This document shows, one piece after another, positions 26,121-33,097 of a stretch of 64,000 nucleotides of DNA. Origin of the DNA: Sphingobacterium lactis (GTDB lineage: Bacteria; Bacteroidota; Bacteroidia; Sphingobacteriales; Sphingobacteriaceae); the NCBI RefSeq assembly GCF_011046555.1, contig NZ_CP049246.1:2728001-2792000 (forward strand), given 5' to 3'. Each line of letters starts with the position of its first letter. The first letter of the stretch is position 1. A model generated the notes under the pieces. The model did not search any database. It saw nothing but the letters and a program-made list of their open reading frames with translations, and had not been told where the DNA came from. A program made the translations under genes and the position numbers.

Positions 26121-27188
26121 TTATTGGTTCGCCACTAGAAAAGCCAAGGTATCCACATTATCGGCATAGTCGTCCAAAGCCGGGCATTGGCTGTTCCCCA
26201 ACGCGAATACCGGAGATTCAACTCCTTGCAGGTCCATTTCCGTAGTTACGCATTGGATTTCTTCGCTATGCGAATTGATGTATTCCTTCACGTCCTGGAT
26301 GTTCTCGTAATAGGCATAATGCACCACGGCAAGGGGAGAGGCCAGGGCATCATCCTCCTTCAACAGCAAAAAGCCATTGTCGAAATGCACATTCTTATTG
26401 ATCAGGTAGATGGATTTATTGAAATCGTAGTTGTTGTTGTACTTGAAGTGATCCTTGATGGGATGGAAACTTTCCAACTGATCGAATAGGTGCGGAATGG
26501 AGTATGCTTTCGGTAGGAATATTTTGGATACGGAGCGGCAGCCCAATCCGAAATAGTCAAAGATATCGTGTCCCAGGGCTGTCAATTGTTCAGGCGTTTC
26601 CTGACCGGAAAGAACCGCCAAGGAGTTTCTGTTCTTGCGGATAATGTGTGGGTATTTGCCGAAGTAATGTTCGAAGTACCGGGCGGAATTGTTGCTTCCC
26701 GTCGCAATGACCAGGTCGAAATTTTCCAGGCGCTCCACCAGTTTTATCTTTTCCCTAAATTGGGGTTCGATTTCTAGGAGTTTATCGAGAACAAAATTGG
26801 TCAGTCCGGCATCGTCGGATGAGGTTTTGATCATGGCGGTAAATCCAGCGAGCAGCACGGTCATGATATCGTGGAAGCCCACCAATGGGAGGTTTCCTGC
26901 CAGGACAAGACCTACTGTTTTCGGAACATCCTGCTGGGGGGCATTTGCGAGCCACTGTTCCAATTTTGCAGCAGTCAGGTTGCCGGCAATCGCTTGGAAT
27001 TGCTGCAGCACATTTGCACGAGTATACCAGGGGTTCTTTGTCGATACGGCATGTAAAATAGGGGATTCCGCTCCTTCGGCCGAAGCGAGGAAGGACCCAA
27101 GTTTAACGAAGGCATCTATTCTCTGTTGTAGGATCAAAATCTTGCTATTTAGAATTATTCTCTTATTATTTTGCTGTATATTTGCCAT
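26121..27188 (-). CDS. Acyl-CoA reductase (LuxC-like)
   Basis: A 355-residue protein of the LuxC/aldehyde-dehydrogenase-like acyl-CoA reductase family. The N-terminus has helical RIDAFVKLGSFLAS. Conserved blocks are GLVLAGNLPLVGFHDIMTVLL, DLVIATGSNNSARYF and IFDYFGLGCRSVSKIFLP, where the Cys is the likely acyl-thioester nucleophile. It would reduce an acyl-CoA to an aldehyde. The start is MANIQQNNK (27188); an upstream ATG at 27242 gives an atypical extension. It is divergent from a dicluster ferredoxin gene, which could supply electrons (inferred). Confidence 0.88.
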   Translation of the reverse strand: MANIQQNNKRIILNSKILILQQRIDAFVKLGSFLASAEGAESPILHAVSTKNPWYTRANVLQQFQAIAGNLTAAKLEQWLANAPQQDVPKTVGLVLAGNLPLVGFHDIMTVLLAGFTAMIKTSSDDAGLTNFVLDKLLEIEPQFREKIKLVERLENFDLVIATGSNNSARYFEHYFGKYPHIIRKNRNSLAVLSGQETPEQLTALGHDIFDYFGLGCRSVSKIFLPKAYSIPHLFDQLESFHPIKDHFKYNNNYDFNKSIYLINKNVHFDNGFLLLKEDDALASPLAVVHYAYYENIQDVKEYINSHSEEIQCVTTEMDLQGVESPVFALGNSQCPALDDYADNVDTLAFLVANQ

Positions 27189-27297
27189 CTCAAAGTAATT
27201 AACTACTAAATTTATATACTTTTTTTTCGGAGAATATGGCAATAGTAGTACCTTTGAGAGTGCAAAATTAGTTTATTATTTTATTGTAAGGACATAA

Positions 27298-27648
27298 ATG
27301 GCAATTAAAATTACTGATGAATGTATAAATTGTGGGGCTTGCGAACCAGAATGCCCAAACAATGCAATTTATGATGCAGGTGTAAGCTGGAAGTTTTCAG
27401 ATGGTACCGCCTTGGAAGGTGTTATTGATTTCGGTGATGGCGTTACTCTTGATGCGAGCGAATCCCAGGATGCGATCTCCAACGAGGTCTATTATATTGT
27501 TTCGGATAAATGTACGGAGTGTGTCGGTTTCCATGACGAGCCGCAATGTGCTGCCGTTTGTCCGGTGGACTGTTGTGTGGAGGATGAGGACGTCGTGGAA
27601 TCAGAAGACGAACTATTGGCGAAGAAAGCTTGGTTACACGCTGAATAA
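27298..27648 (+). CDS. 4Fe-4S dicluster ferredoxin
   Basis: A 116-residue ferredoxin. The first cluster motif is CxxCxxCxxxCP (Cys9, 12, 15, 19). After a ~50-residue acidic insertion, the second is CxxC-x8-CxxxCP (Cys72, 75, 84, 88) with a longer loop, ending in an acidic tail. It is a soluble electron carrier. It is read divergently from the acyl-CoA reductase, an arrangement I know from other Bacteroidota. A TACCTTTG sequence (27250-27257) resembles a TAnnTTTG -7 element, without a clear -33. Confidence 0.92.
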   Translation: MAIKITDECINCGACEPECPNNAIYDAGVSWKFSDGTALEGVIDFGDGVTLDASESQDAISNEVYYIVSDKCTECVGFHDEPQCAAVCPVDCCVEDEDVVESEDELLAKKAWLHAE

Positions 27649-27669
27649 GCGGATATACGATATTTCCCG

Positions 27670-27700
27670 AAAAGGGGTTGGTCTACGCCAACCCCTTTTT
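27670..27700 (+). terminator. Rho-independent terminator of ferredoxin gene
   Basis: The stem AAAAGGGGTTGG/CCAACCCCTTTT with a 6-nt loop and following T's lies 22 bp after the ferredoxin stop. Confidence 0.9.
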
Positions 27701-27814
27701 ATTTTCGGTAAACCGAATTGAAGACCGTAATAAATTTGGTTTCCACGGCGATTTTTTTATTTTTGTTGGTCGAAAAACAAGAAATGAAATATATAATAAC
27801 CCTAATAAATCTTC

Positions 27815-29311
27815 ATGTCTAAAAAAACTACGGGATACGTATTATTACTAACCATTGCGATAGCCTCCGTTATTACCTTGCTCTATGAGTTCGATCTAGT
27901 TGCCGTTCCACCCGCAGTCATGATGGCTGTCCGTTGGATTACCGCAGCGGTTCTGATATGGAATGCCATTGTTCGCAAGGGCCTGACCACGTGGATCCTG
28001 ACCTGTATGGTGCTGGGTATCTTTGTGGGTCTTGATTTTCCGGATGTGGCCAAGGCGCTGCAGCCCCTCAGCCAAGGATTCATTAAATTGGTGAAGACCA
28101 TCGTCGGTCCGATCCTATTCTCCACGTTGGTGTTCGGTATTGCTGGCCATTCAGATCTTAAGCAGGTCGGTCGTATGGCTTGGAAATCCATGCTGTATTT
28201 CTTTTGTGCAACCACGTGTGCGATATTTATCGGTCTGGCGGCCATCAACCTGACAAAAGCAGGGGTCGGCATCGATATTGAGCACATGCCACACGAGGAA
28301 TTGCCACAGACGTCAGCGGTATCCGATACGGATAAACTGGCGCTGGAGCATATCGATGAGAGTGCACATTGGCTGTACAAATTCACCTCCTTTTTCCGTG
28401 ATACTTTCCCGGAAAATATCGTGAAATCAGTCTACGAAAATAAAGTTCTGCAGATCGTCGTGTTTGCCGTCATCTTCGGTATCGGCTTGGCGATGGTGGA
28501 TGAGAAAAAGCGAAAACCCTTTGTGGACTTCACGGAGTCCCTCTCGGAGGCCATGTTCAAGTTCACCAATCTGGTGATGCTCTTTGCGCCGATCGGTGTG
28601 GGGGCAGCGATGGCCTATACCGTCGGTCACTTGGGGGTCGACATCCTCAAGAACCTGTTTATGCTCTTGGCAACCCTTTACCTGGCCTTGATTTTCTTCC
28701 TAGCTGGGGTATTGCTGCCTGTAGCACTTTACTTAAAGATCCCGATCAAGGAATTTATCAATGCCATTAAGGAACCTGTATCGATCGCTTTTGCGACAAC
28801 AAGTTCCGATGCGGCTTTGCCTAAGGCCATGAGTGCGATGGAGCGCTTCGGTGTGCCGCGGAAGATCGTATCTTTCGTTATCCCGACGGGCTATAGCTTC
28901 AACCTGGACGGTACATCGCTGTACCTTTCTTTGGCGTCGATTTTCGTGGCGCAGGCCGCTGGAATTCACCTGTCTTTCGGACAGCAGCTCCTGATTGCCT
29001 TTACCCTGATGATCACCTCCAAGGGGGTCGCTGCCGTACCGCGTGCATCACTGATCATCCTGATTGCTACCGCCGATCAATTCGGTCTGCCGGTATTCGT
29101 CATTGCCGCCATCTTGGGAATCGACGAATTGATGGATATGGCCAGAACATCCGTGAATGTCATCGGTAACTGTTTGGCAACTGTTGTGGTCGCCAAGTGG
29201 GAAGGGGAATTCGATGAAACCGCACCGTTCCGAAAGGATCACGACGAGGACGGCATCGAAGAAATCGTGGAAACCATTGAGGAAGGTCCTGAAGGCGAAA
29301 CACGATCCTAA
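27815..29311 (+). CDS. Dicarboxylate/amino acid:cation symporter (DAACS family)
   Basis: This 498-residue inner-membrane transporter has 8-9 hydrophobic segments. The DAACS substrate/cation motifs are present: TTSSDAALPKAM (serine-rich hairpin), PTGYSFNLDGTSLYLS, and MITSKGVAAVPRAS with DELMDMARTSVNVIGN near the end. It imports glutamate/aspartate or C4-dicarboxylates with H+ or Na+. An unusually long N-terminal hydrophobic section (two extra helices) and an acidic C-terminal tail are present. It is monocistronic with its own terminator. Confidence 0.94.
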   Translation: MSKKTTGYVLLLTIAIASVITLLYEFDLVAVPPAVMMAVRWITAAVLIWNAIVRKGLTTWILTCMVLGIFVGLDFPDVAKALQPLSQGFIKLVKTIVGPILFSTLVFGIAGHSDLKQVGRMAWKSMLYFFCATTCAIFIGLAAINLTKAGVGIDIEHMPHEELPQTSAVSDTDKLALEHIDESAHWLYKFTSFFRDTFPENIVKSVYENKVLQIVVFAVIFGIGLAMVDEKKRKPFVDFTESLSEAMFKFTNLVMLFAPIGVGAAMAYTVGHLGVDILKNLFMLLATLYLALIFFLAGVLLPVALYLKIPIKEFINAIKEPVSIAFATTSSDAALPKAMSAMERFGVPRKIVSFVIPTGYSFNLDGTSLYLSLASIFVAQAAGIHLSFGQQLLIAFTLMITSKGVAAVPRASLIILIATADQFGLPVFVIAAILGIDELMDMARTSVNVIGNCLATVVVAKWEGEFDETAPFRKDHDEDGIEEIVETIEEGPEGETRS

Positions 29312-29360
29312 ACAAAAAAATCAAGCACATGCCTTGCAGGCATGGAATACAAAACATACA

Positions 29361-29388
29361 AATAGGGCGTTTATCGCCCTATTTTTTT
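29361..29388 (+). terminator. Rho-independent terminator
   Basis: The stem AATAGGGCG/CGCCCTATT with a 5-nt loop and a T7 tail lies after the DAACS gene. It also stands between this gene and the convergent transporter operon. Confidence 0.9.
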
Positions 29389-29452
29389 CTATTTGCTGTG
29401 GTACATTTTGAATTTCAATCAAGTAATAGCATTAAAACGCCATAAACTTTCC

Positions 29453-30262
29453 CTACGAAATAAACCCTTTCACATATTGTTTGGTCAGTTCATGTTGTGG
29501 ATTCAGGAGGATTTCCTCGGACGGTCCGAATTCCACGACTTCCCCTTGATACAGGAATAGGATGTAATCGGATACGCGTCTTGCCTGCCGCAGGATGTGG
29601 GTCACCAGCACAATGGTATATTCCTGCTTGAGCTGGATGAGCAGGTTTTCGATGACCTGTGTGGAGATCGGATCCAGGGCGGAGGTCGATTCATCGCCAA
29701 GGATGATCTCGGGTTCCACCGCCAGCCCTCGCGCCAGACACAGGCGCTGCTGTTGGCCAATGGACAGTTTTCCAGCCGAGCTGTGCAGCCTATCCTTAAC
29801 CTCATCCCACAGGCCGACGTTTCGCAATTGCCGCTCAACGATCTGCTGCAGGGCTTTCTTGTCCCGTAGGCCATGGATCTTCGGTCCGTACGCAATGTTA
29901 TCGAAGATGGACATGGGCAGCGGAAAGGGTTTCTGTGATAGGAGACCCATTTTCTTACGGATATGGGTGACCTCGGCATCGGCACCATACAGGTCCTCGC
30001 CATTGACCAGCACAGAGCCTGAAACCTGCACCTCCGCCGAATCATCCATCAGCCGGTTGAGGGTCTTCAATAACGTGGTCTTCCCACAGCCTGACGGGCC
30101 AATGATGGAGGTGATGCAGTTGTTGGGGATCTCCAGGTTGATACCCTTGAGAATGTGCTGTCCCTCCACATGGACATGCAGGTCCCGTATCTGTATATGT
30201 GGGGTTGCCTGAAGGATTATCCCCGGTTTTTTCGCTGTTTCGATGCTAGGTATTGCGTACAT
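29453..30262 (-). CDS. pstB: Pst-like ABC transporter ATPase
   Basis: The 269-residue ATPase has Walker A GPSGCGKT (55-62), NRLMDDSAEVQVSGSV typical of PstB, the signature LSIGQQQRLCLARGLA (Ile in place of Gly in the second position) and Walker B EIILGDESTSALDP. It drives uptake through the two permeases upstream. It overlaps the PstA stop by 46 bp. It is named by family. The actual anion (phosphate or sulfate) is uncertain; see the binding protein. No phoU follows, unlike typical pst operons. Confidence 0.9.
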   Translation of the reverse strand: MYAIPSIETAKKPGIILQATPHIQIRDLHVHVEGQHILKGINLEIPNNCITSIIGPSGCGKTTLLKTLNRLMDDSAEVQVSGSVLVNGEDLYGADAEVTHIRKKMGLLSQKPFPLPMSIFDNIAYGPKIHGLRDKKALQQIVERQLRNVGLWDEVKDRLHSSAGKLSIGQQQRLCLARGLAVEPEIILGDESTSALDPISTQVIENLLIQLKQEYTIVLVTHILRQARRVSDYILFLYQGEVVEFGPSEEILLNPQHELTKQYVKGFIS

Positions 30263-31071
30263 ATTACGATTGATAAAATGATAAATGTTAGGATCAGTGC
30301 GGATGCATAGGCGCGGCCCTGCACCTCTGGAATAGGACTGCTGAGCTGGAAGAATATCGCCAATGGCAGTGTTGCCGTCGGCTCATCCAGGTAGACGGGA
30401 ATGTTGTCGCTGAAGCCTGTGGTCAACAGGACGCCGGCCACATCGCCAATGGCGCGCCCGAAGGCCAATAATATGGCCGTGAACAGGCCGGGTTTGATGT
30501 AGCTGAGCATAACCTTGGCCGATTCCCAGCGTGTGGCACCCAGGGATTTGGTGATCTGGTTGAGCTCGGCGGGGATGGTCTGCAGCAGCTCATCGAGCGT
30601 ACGCACCACGATCGGGATCGTCAGCAGGGTGATGGTGATTACGCCCCCCAGCAGGGACGCCCGCACACCCAGCCAGATCATGATGCTGAAGGCGATGGCA
30701 CCATAGACTATCGATGGAATGCCGAACAGCACGTCAAAAATCAGTTTGGCTGTTTTGGCCAAGGTAGAACCCTTCTTCACGTACATGTTCAGGTAAATGC
30801 AGATGGGAATACCGATCAGGACCGCCAATAGGGTGGACAATCCTGCCAGATAGAGCGAGCCCAAGATGGCATTCAATATTCCCCCATCTTTACCGATATA
30901 AAATCCGCCCTTTGGCGTTTGGGTGATCATATCCAAGGTCAGGTGCGGCAAGCCTTTGTACAGGATCGTGCCGATAATGAAAAATAGCGATCCGGTAATC
31001 AGGATTCCGGAGAACTGCATCAGCAGCTTCGCAATTTTCTCTTTGCGCAGTCGTTTCTTGATGCTACTCAT
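30217..31071 (-). CDS. pstA: Pst-like ABC transporter permease A
   Basis: A 284-residue inner-membrane permease with about six helices. It has the ABC-permease EAA-type loop EALG-like segment (LNQITKSLGATRWESAKVMLSYIKPGL) and the PstA block GIPSIVYGAIAF. The start codon overlaps the pstC stop (ATGA). It pairs with the next permease to form the channel. Confidence 0.92.
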   Translation of the reverse strand: MSSIKKRLRKEKIAKLLMQFSGILITGSLFFIIGTILYKGLPHLTLDMITQTPKGGFYIGKDGGILNAILGSLYLAGLSTLLAVLIGIPICIYLNMYVKKGSTLAKTAKLIFDVLFGIPSIVYGAIAFSIMIWLGVRASLLGGVITITLLTIPIVVRTLDELLQTIPAELNQITKSLGATRWESAKVMLSYIKPGLFTAILLAFGRAIGDVAGVLLTTGFSDNIPVYLDEPTATLPLAIFFQLSSPIPEVQGRAYASALILTFIILSIVICTQYLASKQRKNRG

Positions 31072-31964
31072 ATCTTTTCTACCTCCATTTTACGTAATAT
31101 GCCCCGTGATAATAGGTTAAAGCCCAGGATAATGACGAACAGCAGCAATGCAGCTAACATCAAAGCGGAGTCATACAGCGGGATGGACATCATTTCTCCG
31201 AAATTATTGGCAATGAGTGCCGGCAGCGGGTATCCCGCATCAAAAATAGATTTGGGGATCTGCGGTATATTCCCACAGACCATCAAGACGGCGATGGTTT
31301 CGCCAAATGCTCGCGACACCGCCAGGACGATGGCTGCCATAATCCCCGGACGGGCTTTCTTCAGGACCACATGCTGGATGGTTTCCAGGCGGGTGGCGCC
31401 CAGCGAGAGGGAAACGGACCGCAGCTCTGCCGGAATGGTCTTCAGGACTTCCACCATGATGCTGACCATGATCGGGAAGATCATCACCGCCAGTACGATA
31501 CCACCGGAAAAAACGGAGTAGCCACTGCTGCTGACGCCGAAGATGGGGGCAACATAATCGCTGATGATCGGCACCACGAACAGTACTCCCCAGACACCGT
31601 ACAGCACCGGAGGAATCGCCGCCAGCACATTAACCAGGGGCAGTACCAGTGCGCGTAATCGCTTGGAGCCATATTCCACGAGGTAGACCGAGGCTGCCAG
31701 GCATAGGGGAACCGCAATGAATAAGGCAATCACCGTGACCCATACCGTCCCCATAATGAAGGACAGGAAGCCAAAGCGGCCTTTCATCGGCGCCCAAATA
31801 CTCGTTGTGAGCACCTCCCAGAGGGAAACCTCCGAAAGCAAAGGACTGGATTTGATGCTCAACCCAACCAGGATGGCTAAGATGACCAACAAGCTGACGG
31901 CCAGAAAGGTGCCGGAAAGGTGCTTGATCACGCGATCTGTTGCTAATCTATAATTCACGGGCAT
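31068..31964 (-). CDS. pstC: Pst-like ABC transporter permease C
   Basis: A 298-residue permease with six helices. Motifs are LAAIPPVLYGVWGVLFVVP and RSVSLSLGATRLETIQHVVLKKARPGI, the conserved cytoplasmic loop of PstC. The ATG at 31964 (MPVNYRLATDRVIK) is chosen. An in-frame ATG at 32018 would overlap the binding-protein gene by 71 bp; the chosen one overlaps by 17 bp. Tight overlaps throughout indicate one transcript. Confidence 0.9.
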   Translation of the reverse strand: MPVNYRLATDRVIKHLSGTFLAVSLLVILAILVGLSIKSSPLLSEVSLWEVLTTSIWAPMKGRFGFLSFIMGTVWVTVIALFIAVPLCLAASVYLVEYGSKRLRALVLPLVNVLAAIPPVLYGVWGVLFVVPIISDYVAPIFGVSSSGYSVFSGGIVLAVMIFPIMVSIMVEVLKTIPAELRSVSLSLGATRLETIQHVVLKKARPGIMAAIVLAVSRAFGETIAVLMVCGNIPQIPKSIFDAGYPLPALIANNFGEMMSIPLYDSALMLAALLLFVIILGFNLLSRGILRKMEVEKI

Positions 31965-32928
31965 GTATTTTGTTGTTTTCTTCTTCAATCTTTTGCTTGT
32001 CCAACGGGACAAATCCATTCTCCAGCAGGTATGCCTGCTGTTTTTCGGTCATGACAAAGCGTACAAATTCCTCCAGGAGTTTGGATGTATGCTGTTTATT
32101 CAGGACGAACATCAGTTCGCGAGCAGGTGGAGCAGGGTATTTCCCGGTCGCCACCGCTCGGGTCAGACTGTCCAAGTGTGTATAGCAGGATTCGGCAGGT
32201 TCGATGGATCCATTGCCGTTTATATCCAGGGGCAAGGGCACAATGTGTTCGCTCGGCCTCTTGCTCTTCAGGTCGTAGATGTAATTGATGTTGTTAAAGC
32301 CGATGGCCAGGGGGTGGTCCTTAATGGCCTGCGCCAACCCCGGGTCACCAAATATACCGATGCCCTGCAGGTCCTCTTGGCTGGCACCCAGGTATTTCGC
32401 CCAAGTCTCCGCAGCGCCTGCAGCATCCGATCGGACATATACCTCGATCTGCTCATCCACAAATCGCGCATCCAATTGTTTCCAGGTCTTGATCGTTCGG
32501 GTCAGGAAAATTCCCTTGAGCTCTTCTTGGGAGATGCCCCGAGCGAGCAGGAGATCGATATTGGGATGGGCGCTGTTCAGGCTGCCCAATACGGCGTCGT
32601 TCGCCACGACGATGGGCAGCGCACCGCGTTCGATCTCGATGGCATGCAGGTCCCGCGATACCAGGCCGATATCCACCATATTGGTCAGCACATCCGATAT
32701 CCCTTTTCCGGCACCACCTGCGGAAATGTTAAAGCGAACATGCGGGTGAATTTTCTTGAAATCTTCTGCCCATAACACCGCCAATGGATAGAGTGCAAAG
32801 GCTCCGGAAATGGAAATTGTACCCATATATCCTTTCTCTTTATCAAACCCTTGTTCCACTTTCGGTGCGCAAGAATTTGTTGCAAAGAGCGATAGTATGC
32901 TGTAAATCAATTGTTTGTGCCTTTTCAA
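31948..32928 (-). CDS. pstS: Pst-family periplasmic anion-binding lipoprotein
   Basis: The 326-residue lipoprotein (lipobox ATNSC, Cys20) has the PstS-type fold: SISGAFALYPLAVLWAEDF, NISAGGAGKGISDVL, DIGLVSRDL and VYVRSDAAGAAETW. Where phosphate-binding relatives usually carry Ser/Thr (GGSG and SGT), this protein has Ala (Ala73, Ala170, Ala172), while Asp86, Ser91, Arg92 and Arg166 remain. A DINGNGSIE loop near residue 250 looks EF-hand-like and may bind calcium. It is first in its operon and divergent from the sulfate-reduction genes, so a substrate other than phosphate, perhaps sulfate, is plausible. Confidence 0.85.
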   Translation of the reverse strand: MKRHKQLIYSILSLFATNSCAPKVEQGFDKEKGYMGTISISGAFALYPLAVLWAEDFKKIHPHVRFNISAGGAGKGISDVLTNMVDIGLVSRDLHAIEIERGALPIVVANDAVLGSLNSAHPNIDLLLARGISQEELKGIFLTRTIKTWKQLDARFVDEQIEVYVRSDAAGAAETWAKYLGASQEDLQGIGIFGDPGLAQAIKDHPLAIGFNNINYIYDLKSKRPSEHIVPLPLDINGNGSIEPAESCYTHLDSLTRAVATGKYPAPPARELMFVLNKQHTSKLLEEFVRFVMTEKQQAYLLENGFVPLDKQKIEEENNKIHAREL

Positions 32929-32968
32929 ATGCCGTTGGTTTATTGTATAAAATCAATTACGACACAAA

Positions 32969-33024
32969 TATATAGTAAATTGGTAGATATTATATAGTAA
33001 TTAAATGAATTATTTATACATTTG
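32969..33024 (+). promoter_or_regulatory. Direct-repeat operator and promoter between transporter and sulfate genes
   Basis: TATATAGTAA occurs twice, at 32969-32978 and 32991-33000, exactly 22 bp apart (two helical turns). It is followed by TACATTTG at 33017-33024, which matches the Bacteroidota -7 consensus TAnnTTTG. The second repeat lies where a -33 element should be and no TTTG is found there, suggesting an activator-dependent promoter for the sulfite-reductase operon. The regulator is unknown. Confidence 0.5.
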
Positions 33025-33097
33025 TCAAGTCATCACTGACAATAACCTAATGGATAGGGGTAGTTATTACCTTTTTAATAAATTATAAAAAGAGAAT

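Noticed and set aside
29453..32928. Firm call of a standard phosphate-specific transport operon
   Set aside because: Family names are kept, but phoU is absent, phosphate-binding Ser/Thr positions are Ala, and the genes adjoin sulfate assimilation, so substrate was left open.
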